DNA of 64,000 nt from Kryptolebias marmoratus (lineage: Eukaryota > Chordata > Actinopteri > Cyprinodontiformes > Rivulidae). The position numbers were made by a program, and so were the translations under genes. Positions 31,910-41,223 of this stretch are shown piece by piece (position 1 is the stretch's first letter; every line of letters begins with the position of its first letter). The stretch spans positions 24,799,867 through 24,863,866 of the forward strand of contig NC_051446.1 of the NCBI RefSeq assembly GCF_001649575.2, given 5' to 3'. The notes beneath the pieces are model-generated. The model searched no databases, was not told where the DNA came from, and saw only the letters and a list, made by a program, of their open reading frames with translations.

Positions 31910-32620
31910 TCAGAGTGCCAAAGATTCCTTCCAGAGAAAAAGTCAAAAAGACACGGCGGTGTTGCAGAGCGCGATGGAACGTCCTCTGCTGCAGAGGTCC
32001 ACGGCGGAGCTGGTCTCCTCTAGCTGCCACTGCTGGGCGGAGCCTCCAGGCCGCCTCCCAGGAACCTTCATCAAGTACTGTAACTCCGAAGACTGGAACT
32101 CAGACGGGACGCGTCGTGTCGTTCAGCTGGAGGTTTTAGAAAGATTATCGTTTCCATGTAGTCAGTCGATAAGTTATGCACATCTTTTTTTTTTCTTTTT
32201 TAATTTCTTCCAGGGTTTTAGGAAGAGAACAGGTCTGTCTTTGTGCTGGAGCCCCTTTTTTCCTCCTCACATCACTTTCTGTTTATTGGATTAATTAAAA
32301 ACAATCCAGCCTTGCATTTCTCATTTTGCACAGAAGAAGTGGCCCTTTTTGCTTTCTGAGTACATCTTGGTGTAGTGATACGTTTGTACATCAATTAATT
32401 GGTTCTTGGTGTCTTGCAGTGTATCTCTACAGTTTGGGGGAACAAAAAAAAGATAAGTATTGAACCTAACATTAAATCTCTTCTCCAGTTTAATGCTGAA
32501 GGAAAAGGGGCGGATTAAAAACAAAACCTCCCATTCATCAGTGCTAACAAATTATTTTTCTGTTTTGTCACCATGTAAAGAAATAAAATGCTTGGATAAA
32601 ATATGTGAATAAAACGAGTG
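31910..32620 (+). other. srcap: srcap 3' UTR with poly(A) signals
   Basis: Sequence after the TGA contains no conserved coding segment. AATAAA at 32582-32587 and again at 32608-32613 are the first strong signals, followed by mixed GT-rich sequence. I infer cleavage at about 32600-32640. Another AATAAA-type string occurs near 32763. Confidence 0.5.
32582..32613 (+). terminator. Paired srcap poly(A) signals
   Basis: Two AATAAA hexamers, at 32582-32587 and 32608-32613, about 675-700 bases beyond the srcap stop. They lie between the convergent srcap and stx4 genes. Confidence 0.5.
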
Positions 32621-32639
32621 CTGCAGCTCCAGACGGCTG

Positions 32640-33300
32640 TAAATCGTTGGTTTAATTTTGGCAGAAGGTCTTATTTTCGGTTTTTGTCTCTTATTTGTTG
32701 CATTCCTTTGATCCCCTGTAATTCCACGTTGTTTTACTTGAAAATTACGATGATTACGATTAAATAAAAAAAGACCAGAAATGATTTATTTTTTAATTTA
32801 TTTATATTTAAACAGTGAAAGTTCAGCTGGTAATTAACGACACGAGAAAACCAATAGAATGAGTTTGTTTTTTATTTAAAAACACATTAAAATATTCGAA
32901 CAGTAATATTACACAATAGAAAAGTTTTTTTTTGGTGAAAACTAGACATCCTTTAACTGAAAGTTCATTCATTTGTTCCTAATTCGGCTCCTGAATAAAA
33001 CCGGAGACTAAAAACGCATCAAAGATCCTAATTCCATCCCTTCTTGACTAAATTAGTGCACGTTTATGTTCCCAGCTGGTTACAGAGAAGGCACAGCTTT
33101 AAAGGCTCCATCGTTAGTCAGATGTTTTTAGCAGCTTTTTTAATTCAGTTCAAATCATAAATAAACTTTTCAGATGACTAAAAGCTGGTTTGAGCTGCTG
33201 CTGGGGGGTTTAATTCAAAATAAAACTCATTATTTACACTTGTAGGCAGTTTGAAGCAAAAAAAAAAGCAGGAATCACAAATAGTGTTATGTACAATTAT
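32640..33300. other. Intergenic region between convergent srcap and stx4
   Basis: AT-rich DNA between the two inferred poly(A) sites, with homopolymer runs near 32785-32815 and 32920-32935. I see no gene or clear mobile element. Confidence 0.55.
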
Positions 33301-33305
33301 ATTAG

Positions 33306-33311
33306 TTTATT
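33306..33311 (-). terminator. Candidate stx4 poly(A) signal
   Basis: TTTATT on the plus strand is AATAAA on the minus strand, about 295 bases after the stx4 stop codon. It is the nearest canonical hexamer downstream. Confidence 0.5.
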
Positions 33312-33605
33312 TTGTGTAATTGTCTCTAAATGTATCCAAGAATCAGCGTTCCTGAGTACAGCATGATCAGCGCCAGTGTTCGCTCGAAATACTGCTTTAA
33401 ACACGACTTTATTTCCTCTTTCCACAGAAGAGAGCAGCTGAAGTAACAGTTTTTTTTTTGTTCTGGTTCTGCGGAGAACAGAAACCTGCAACACGCCTCA
33501 AACAGGGTTCAGGAAACAAAAACAAGCGAGACAGAAGCGTGAGCGGGATGCTGTATTTACACGTCCCTGCCGAGGCGACCTGCAAGTAACTTACACGACT
33601 CCGTG

Positions 33606-34973
33606 TCACGAGCCAAAAGTGGTAACCACGGCGATGACGATGATGATGATGAGGATGGCGCAGCAGATGGCGATCCAAACCTTTTTCTGCGGCGGGGAGA
33701 AAGAGAATCATCCGATGACGTTTAACTTTAACGTGATGGAAAAAAATAAAACGTTTGTTGTTTTCGAGCGGAAACGACAGATTTGTCGTCGTTTTGGTCA
33801 AACTTCGAAAATAATGTGAGCTCAGAAACATTTGTGTTTCCTGATGACGATTAGCTGCGGCGGACATCTTGAACCTGTAGACGTGAATCCAGGGATTCCT
33901 TCCTGAGATGTTTAATAAAATCTGGACGCAGCTTTTATGAGCAAAAACATGATCGCCCTCAGTGACTGATACAGGCCTGAGATGATCTCCAGAAACTAAA
34001 CCGAGTTTCAAAATAACGACTCATTTCTACTAAAAAAAATTAATACAATACAAGTTTAAGCTCTCTGTGTTGTCAATATGCTCTTATTTTTTTATTTTTA
34101 GATAAATCTGTCGTTCAGCCAAGGATATTTGAGGTTTTAAGTCTTATTTTGGAAGCTAAAATGTTTTGGTTTAAGTTTTATTACATCTAATAAATCCTCA
34201 AAATTACAGTAAAAGTACTTCCATGACAACATGTTTGTTTTTTCTGCTAATTTCACTCAAATTTGGGACTTTTTAAAACCACAATGATTAAATTTAAAGT
34301 TGTAAAAAATAACGAGCCGTTTTAAAATAAGTAATAAATATTAAAACACTTTATTTAAATTCAATCCAAACCAGTTTTCAGGAGCAAAACGGATTCTTTC
34401 CACTGAGTGTCTGTAAATAAAGTCCTTCTGACTGAACTGATGCATGATGGGAGTTGTAGTTCTGTAGTCCTCGGACAGAACCAGGGAATAAACAACTACC
34501 TAAATGCATTTTAAGACCTAAAATTAAAAGTCTGGACCGATTTAGGCCTTTTTAAGGTGTCCTAACTTTCTTACCTCCATTGAAACTGGAGCCGGATTAT
34601 AAAATAAAAAATAATCTGAGGTTCTGCGCGCCTCAGCTTCCTGATGAACCCACCTTACGAGCTTTCTGCTGATACGTGACGGCCTTCTCCACGTTGTCCT
34701 TCGCTTTCTCCACGTAGTCACAAGACTGTTTGATGTTGACCTCAATCCTGTCCACCATCTCGCCCTGAGGGAGACGAGAGCGTCAGACCCGGGAGGTTTA
34801 AAGCAGCGCGGCGGCGGTGGGCGGCGGTTCTGTACCTGAGCCTCCACCTCCATGGCGAGGTACTGGAACATCTGGTGCAGCTCCGTGATGCTCTTCTCCA
34901 GCTTCAGGATCTCGTCGTGCCGCGACTCGATCTCATTCAGCGCCTGCTTCGTGGCCTTGGCGTCGATCAGGAT
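33606..34973 (-). other. stx4: stx4 SNARE motif and membrane anchor exons
   Basis: Exon 34973-34836 encodes the first half of the SNARE helix and ends with CAG for Q234, the ionic zero-layer residue, at the splice junction. Exon 34764-34654 supplies [20 protein letters not shown] and the rest of the helix. Exon 33686-33606 gives [20 protein letters not shown], a single C-terminal membrane span with two cysteines at the cytosolic side that could be palmitoylated, then VTTFGS and the stop. Confidence 0.93.
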
Positions 34974-37900
34974 CTGAACAAAGTGAAGTTTTCAGCACCT
35001 GCTTCAGGTCGAGCAAGCCCCGCCCCCTCCATCGTGACGCTATGCCTCTAAAAGCTACGCCTGGCCCTTCTTACCCGATCCGCTGTCCAGGCCGGGCAGT
35101 TAGAGAGCAACAACAGAGCAAACCTGAGTGACAGCTGTTCTGACCAATCAGACACCTCGAGGCGAGATTTCCAACACAAACGGCTCGAAGCGCCGCCGCC
35201 GACTCACGTTCTGAGTGAAAACGTCCGTCTGGCCGCTCTCCAGCATGGCGTCCAGCTCCTCGTCCGTCACGTTGTTCCCAGCTGGAGTCAGAAACAGTCA
35301 GTTAAAGGAATGCATGTCGCCCGCCGCCGTCGTTCGGAGCGGCGCCGCCTGACGTTCCAGCGTCGGCCCTCAAGAGTCTGTGCTGTTAGCGACTCGCAGC
35401 TACCACCACGCCAGACATTCGCTCAGCATCCGAGCTGTAGCCATCTTGAATGAGGTCGTTTCATTAAAATCAGCCCAGTAATTCATGAGATATTTCGCTA
35501 ACAGACGGTCAGAGCCCTTTGATTAAGTGTTGGGGATTATTCAGAGCTACCAGCCGAGTTTTAGCTGAATATCTGTAAAAACGGCCGAGATGTGATCATT
35601 TCTGTGCTGGCTGAGGCCGGCGACGATATTTTACTGACGCTACAGACACCTGAGCACACAAAGGTAGCAAACACCGCGGTGGGCGGGTGATAAATATGTT
35701 CGACTCTCGTCACAGAACGACGCAAATCTCTGGAAGACGAAACATTCCCTGACTTTCCAAACAAGGAAAAGGAAAAGTGAAACCGGACTTTGACTCCAGC
35801 CGAGCTCGGAGGGGTTTCCCTGAAATCAGGCAGTGGTCCGCCTCGCTGTTCAACACGCCGACTCACTGATTTTCAGCTGCCTCTGAATCCGAGCCACGTT
35901 CCGGTCCCGGTACTGGGCCTGGATGGTGTTACAGTGACCCATCAGCTCCACAAACTCCCGGGACAGAACGCCGTGCTGACAGAGGAAACAAGAAACAAAA
36001 CCCCAGCGGATGTTTTAAATTAAAATCTGACAAAGTTACCGTATTTTCTCCAAGAATTATGAGCAAAAATCCTAAATTAATCTTAAAATGACTCCATCCA
36101 GCAATTAATGTTTCCTCAGTCCTTAAAAACACTTTCTGCAGAAATGCAGAGTGAAGACAGAAGTAAGCAAAGGTCGGCCAACGGCTAAATGTAGCAGAAA
36201 GAGACAGAAATAAAGTTAAATATTTTAAAAAGTGTAAAAAGAGCAGCCATGTTCTGGTTGATAAATGAGCAGCTGGTCAGCTACCTGCGTGCGCTGCATC
36301 CGGACATTTATGGGAATATATTTCCCGTCCTCCTCGCCCTTCTTGGGTTCGATACCTGCGGAGAACGTTAGCGGAGCATTACGGTTCGAACGGCTCGAGG
36401 AGGAAGGTTTTATGAGCCGTTTTTTTTTTTTTTTTAAAGGAACTCACTCTTCAGCTTCCTCTGGACCTGACCCGCTAAAGTTTTGATCTCGTCTCGAAGA
36501 GTTTGGAGCTCCTTCTTCATACCTGAACGAGACAAAATAAGTGTCAAACACCGGCGTTCATCCGTCACTTGGAGGTGAACCCGTCCAGAACCAGAACCAG
36601 AACCTACTGTCCTCCGGCAGCGCCACGCCCAGAACGGTTTTCTGTTTGTTCTCCAGGTCAGAAACCATCTTCTTCAGACTCTCCAGGCCTTCGTGGATTT
36701 CCTGCACCTGAAGAAAGAAAAACAAACAAACAGGTTTGACTTTTTTTAAATTTAAGACATTTAATGAACTGTTTGACGACCAAATTATTATTTTTTCTTT
36801 TTAAATTAGAAGATCTGGTGTTTATATTACTAAAAAAAACAATCCTTTGAGCCAAAGTTTATTCATTTCTGTAAATAATCAACACAGAAATCCTGTTTCT
36901 ACTTCTGTTCTTTTAAACTAAATTATTATAATCTTCAGGTTTATATTAAACATCTTTGAAGGAATCAGCTCCAACTTTGTTGTCCTGCAGACATCAGATC
37001 TGCCTAAAACCTGCTAAACAAACCCTCTCCTCTCACTTTCTGCTCATTCCTTGAATTTTAGCCATAAAATTTATATTTGCAGACAGTTTGTATCAGTCTG
37101 ACCTCCAGGATTGTTTATTTAATGACACCAAACAGCATTGATATGATCAAAAACAAAACAACAAGTTTAATCTACACAAGAGGAAAATAAATATCTTAAA
37201 AATCTTCTAGCAAAAGGTATTTAGGTTTCTTCTACAGAAACAGAAGCCTGATGAGTGAGTTAAAGGTTAAAATAAACCTATTAAGTACAAAAAAACTTTT
37301 TATTTTTATTTTCAGGAGATTTCAGCCATCTTTCTTACTTTAAAACATATTTACTGGAAACACTCAAACATTAAAAGATGTTTCTGTGATTTATATTAAT
37401 CAAAAAGTCCCTGTTGAGTAAAATAACAGCAGAACTTGTTAATTAGTTAATTGTGCTGTAAATAACTAGTTTAAGGTCGGTTCTGTGTGAAAACTAAACA
37501 TCACATCTGATCAGATATTAAATTTATCTTCTTGTCTCTCAGATTGAAGCCTGTTAGTTACAGGAGAGAAATAAAGATCATTAAACCACTTATAGGAAAG
37601 ATTCATAGCTATTAGCGCTTTAAGAATCACCTTAATGAAGCCAAAATCCCATTTTCTCTCAAACTCTTTAATGTTTGGTGTTTTTTTAACCAAAACTAAG
37701 AAAATGGGAGTAAATAGTGTCAGACTGCTGGTGTTAAAGAGCCCAAACAACTTAAAGTCGGCTCAGGAAGCCGTCTGTTGTGTCGTCGTTAGGAGGATTA
37801 AACAAAAAATAAAAGTTAATCTTCTGAAAACTGTTGGCACGAGGACGGAAAATAAGTCCTGAGGAAAACTTGTCTGGAGAACAACTGAAAAAGCACTAAA

Positions 37901-38794
37901 ATATGACAAAAAGGTCCAGCTGTTTGTAGAAATATGTGCTTAGAAATAATGTGATTAAAAGGTTTAATGATTTAATAAATCATATTTTATTTCACTGAAG
38001 GCAAATTAAAGGAAGGAGCAAGGAATTTTCACCGCTGGTCATCTAAAAACTTATTTTTACCATCTGTACTCGCCCTGATGCTCATAGTTTGTTCATTTTA
38101 GGTAAATATTTGCGAAAAATTCATGATTTTTTTTTACTGAAGTTGGATTGTTGTGACTCCAAGGATTAAACTGGGATTTAATCCAAAAACTCTCAAAACA
38201 CGTCTTAGATTCTTAGATTTAACCTTTAACACCTCCTCTTATACAATAATATGAATCTATTTACCCTGAAATGATCATAAGTCACTGAAAATAACTAAAT
38301 AAATAAATATAAATAAACAAACTAAAGTTTTTCACCTTTTTGAAGAAAGCTTCATTCTCCTTCTCATCTTTGGCTGAAGATGTTCCAGGTTTTATCACCA
38401 GAGCTTTGCCCTCTTCATCCTCATCTGAAGCTTCGGCTTTCTGCAGAAATATAGATTAAAAACAGATAAATAAAACAAACAGGTTGTTTTTTTCAGCATG
38501 TAAGCCCCTCATGCCCTGCCCTTCTTGGCCTCAGCCAACTCCTCAAGAGGTGAAACGGAAGTTGGGACTAAATGTCGTTTAAAGTGAGTAAATTCCCCCA
38601 CCAGTATAGCTAAACTTTATTATTTTAACAACAAATAATGCTTTATTCTTCTAACAGGAGCTGTCACCGCAGATTGGAGCTCTAAAAGTGGCTGCCCGAC
38701 TGAACCAATGAACTTTTTACAGCAGGTTAGCGCGCTAATGTTAGCCGCTAGCTCCCAAACTCACGTTTCCCAATTCTTTCGTTCGGTCCCGCAT
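33606..38794 (-). CDS. stx4: stx4, syntaxin-4 (complete, 297 aa)
   Basis: Ten coding exons, in transcript order: 38794-38765, 38440-38336, 36707-36608, 36522-36448, 36355-36285, 35975-35867, 35281-35208, 34973-34836, 34764-34654, 33686-33606. They total 894 nt, or 297 residues plus TGA, the same length as human STX4. Syntaxin-4 is the plasma-membrane Qa-SNARE that pairs with SNAP23 and VAMP2/8 for regulated exocytosis such as GLUT4 delivery. It opens MRDRTKEL, an N-peptide of the Munc18-binding type. The Habc domain is about residues 35-160 ([19 protein letters not shown] and onward). [20 protein letters not shown] is the linker and [20 protein letters not shown] opens the SNARE motif. Q234 is the zero-layer glutamine. 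The protein ends in KARKKKVW plus a hydrophobic anchor. ADENYNSV-region and TQHGVL matches favour STX4 over STX1/3. All phases agree. Confidence 0.96.
34441..34460 (-). promoter_or_regulatory. ZNF143/THAP11-type motif in a stx4 intron
   Basis: The minus strand reads ACTACAACTCCCATCATGCA, an essentially full match to the long ZNF143 (SBS) consensus ACTACAANTCCCANNATGC. It sits in the intron between the last two stx4 exons, about 4.3 kb downstream of the start codon. These sites normally mark promoters; some are carried by repeats. Confidence 0.6.
35307..35590 (+). repeat. Dispersed repeat family copy (YY1-core repeat), diverged
   Basis: GGAATGCATGTCGCCCGCC (35307-35325) is followed by GTAGCCATCTTGAATGAGG (about 35434), AAAATCAGCCCAGTAATTCA, GAGATATTTCGCTAACAG and then TGTTGGGGATTATTCAGAGC. 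The block order differs slightly from the copy at 18276, suggesting rearrangement or two overlapping copies. It lies in the stx4 intron 35282-35866. Confidence 0.55.
36708..38335 (-). other. stx4 intron, AT-rich, no recognisable features
   Basis: A 1.6-kb intron between the exons ending FFKK and starting VQEIHEG. It is AT-rich with many short direct repeats of TTTAAA type. I see no gene, RNA or mobile-element signature. Confidence 0.6.
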
Positions 38795-39135
38795 TTTTTT
38801 CCGACAGAAGTTCTGGTTCAGAAACGAAAGAGACCCGCTGTGATTCAGGCCAGGAACGGAGGAGAGGCGGTTCTTCTCCGGAAAGGTTTCTCTCCTGACA
38901 TTCAACAAGTGAGCTCCTCCTGTTAGCAACACTTCTTCTTCTACGGACTAAACAACGACCACTTCCGCTTTGGCGCCACCCAGCGGCAGCAAACTGTAAT
39001 GACACCAAAAACCACCGCAGGACGTTTTATCACATTTATATTCCAAATATTTGAAATTTCTTCATGACTACACACATACGAGTTATTAAATATATTTCTA
39101 ATAATATTCTGACGCGTATAAGTGACGTCAGTTTT
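38795..39135 (-). promoter_or_regulatory. stx4: stx4 promoter with ETS/E2F composite and CRE
   Basis: Upstream of the stx4 ATG (38794, minus strand) the sequence has a modest CpG content. On the minus strand GGCGCCAAAGCGGAAGTGG (38959-38977) combines an E2F-type GGCGCCAAA with an ETS-type GCGGAAGTGG only one base apart. A palindromic CRE TGACGTCA lies at 39123-39130, about 330 bases upstream of the ATG. There is no TATA box. Transcription probably starts near 38900-38960. Confidence 0.5.
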
Positions 39136-39156
39136 ATCATTAAGTTGTCTGGAGGC

Positions 39157-39550
39157 TCCAATTCAAGATATCTGCATTAAATTACTGACTATCTGAAGCA
39201 TTTATTTCAATTATCTACAATAAAATTATGACTTGTCATGAAGTAAATTTGAGTTATCTTGATTTTTGTTCAGACTAGTCATAATTCTAATTCAAGATAT
39301 ATCAAATGTATGTTTTTAGGTATCTGAAACTAAAAATCAACTAGTGAAAATGAAATTGCAGATATCTTGAAAGCCAAAAAATGACTAAGAGATATCTAGA
39401 ACTGTATTTTTGGCAAGTCAAATAGTGCCTTCAAATAAATTAGAGATATCTTGAATGTTTATTTTATCTAGACGACCTTATGTGTCTTGTAAGCCAGATT
39501 TATTTGTTAGTCAATACTCATTTTTAGATATCCAGAATTTAAAAGATTTA
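39157..39550. repeat. Degenerate AAGATATC-rich interspersed stretch
   Basis: The palindromic core GATATC or AAGATATCT-like variants occur about eight times (near 39168, 39296, 39362, 39390, 39451, 39527 and related TTATCT forms), spaced 30-100 bases apart in AT-rich DNA, with repeated TTCAAGATAT flanks. It looks like an old, decayed tandem or foldback repeat. Confidence 0.4.
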
Positions 39551-40390
39551 AAGATAATCAGACGAAGCTGATTTTATGTTAAAACGGGCTGCCATAAATC
39601 AAAACACTTTATTCAACATTTCTTTACATTCAGAGTCCAATAATTTAACTCACATAGTTAAACACAATCACACCGTTTAACTGCATATTTTAACTCCAGT
39701 AGTTTAAATACATAAACATTTCACTGGTTTCTATAATGTAGAAGAATATAAACTGTAGCATCAAAAAAACTTCTCAGTTCCTGTGGAAGCAGGTGTTCAG
39801 TTGTAAGATTGAGAAATGAAAAGAATTATAGAGTATTTAAATAACATAGTTTTTATGTTTTCTGATGTAACCAGGAGAAACATTCAATAAAAAGGTTAAA
39901 TAATTATATTTTCTTAGTCACAGAATGAAGCTGTTCTGTTAAACCTGCAGAACAGCCACCAGAGGATGCTGTTTGTCTGTAAAACTATTAAATCTGCCTG
40001 AATGCAGAGCAGCCTTTTCAGTTCCTGCTACTCTCAGTTTTAAGCCAAAAAATAAAGAGTTTTAAAATTTATTTACTAAAAAAACATTCAGTTGTACTGT
40101 TTCAGCTGCAAAAAATAAAAGAAGTTCTTCAGTTTATGAGTGGACTAAAGAAATAAAAGTTAGATGAAATTAAACTTTAAATGAGTCTGTCACAAATTTA
40201 AAACAAACAAAAATAAACTGTCATCAAATTATTACAAATTACTTGTTTTTTTAATCAGTGATCAGGGAGAAATAACAAAAAGATCCACAAACCAGTAAAA
40301 TCTTTTCTTACGATTTAATTTAATAACATTTAGAAACACCATCTTTCTTCAGACTGTTTATTAGGTAGAGTTTATATTTACTGGCTCTCA
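39551..40390. other. Intergenic DNA between stx4 and arhgap44
   Basis: AT-rich sequence with A-runs; I see no gene. It leads into a minisatellite-like stretch at 40392-40750. Confidence 0.55.
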
Positions 40391-40391
40391 T

Positions 40392-40750
40392 ATTAGCTGT
40401 TGGCTCAGACTAGCCATCAGTTTGGAAGACTAGCTGTTAGCTTGTACTAGCCGATGGCTCAAACTAGCCATTAGCTCAGAATAGCCATTAGTTCATATTG
40501 GCTGTTAGTTCAGGCTAGCCATGAGCACAGACTAGTCAATTGCTCAGACTAGCGGTTAGTTCAGACCAACCTGTAGCTCAAACTAGCTGTCAGCTCAGAC
40601 TAGCTGTTAGCTTATATTAGCCATTGGCTCATATTGGCTGTTAGTTCAAACTAGCCATTAGCGCAGACTAGCCATTAGCTCAGACTAGCGGTTAGTTCAG
40701 ACCAACCTTTAGCTCAAACTAGCTCAGACTAGCTGTTAGCTTGTATTAGC
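40392..40750. repeat. Degenerate minisatellite, TTAGCTCAGACTAGC units
   Basis: Units of about 15-23 bases built on CAGACTAGC(C/T)(A/G)TTAG(C/T)TC recur more than 15 times, with a larger segment around 40500-40600 repeated near 40630-40735 (GACTAGCGGTTAGTTCAGAC at both 40547 and 40686). It ends about 130 bases before the arhgap44 promoter begins. Confidence 0.7.
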
Positions 40751-40859
40751 AGTCAGTTCAGTTGATTCAGTCTGGACAGAATTAAACTTTATTTCTCCAA
40801 ACTGAGGTCACTCAAACAGCTATCTGCAACAGGTAAGATGTTAACTGTTTGTGGGCTTC

Positions 40860-41223
40860 CGCTCAGCCCCCTTCAAACTATCTGCACTGTCCCTTTAACC
40901 GGCAGAGCCGTAACCGTCGGGACGCGAGGCTGCGCGGAAAGAACCACATTTCCCATGATGCACCGGCGGGGAGCGTCGCGCGTGTCATCGCTGGCGGAGA
41001 GGATTCGGTCCAGCATCTGCGGAGCGGAGCGGCTGACGGAGACACGGTGTCCGTCAGCGGAAAAGGAGCAGGAATTCGCCCGCCCGCCGCGATGACCGAA
41101 CCGGATCCGTGACGACCGAACCTCCCCGCCCGCGCCGGATCCGAGCCGGAGACCCGACGTCCATTTATCAATGAGATATTACGAGGAGCGGCTCGGCCAC
41201 GGCTCGCTGCTGAAAAACACAAG
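40860..41223 (+). promoter_or_regulatory. arhgap44: arhgap44 CpG promoter and 5' UTR with ZNF143-like site
   Basis: Sequence becomes CpG-dense (GTCGCGCG, GCCCGCCCGCCGCGATG). ACCACATTTCCCATGATGCA (40943-40962) resembles the ZNF143/THAP11 element ACTACAATTCCCATNATGC and lies about 260 bases upstream of the ATG. Upstream ATGs at about 41091 and 41171 open short frames. The main ATG at 41224 has a good context (AAGATGA). There is no TATA box. Confidence 0.55.

Noticed and set aside
31411..32139. 242-codon plus-strand frame overlapping the srcap end
   Set aside because: It is a GC-rich shadow of the srcap terminal exon in another frame.
33409..34011. 200-codon minus-strand frame around the last stx4 exon
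   Set aside because: It reads the transmembrane exon in the wrong frame. The correct frame gives KKVWIAICC and the stop at 33606.
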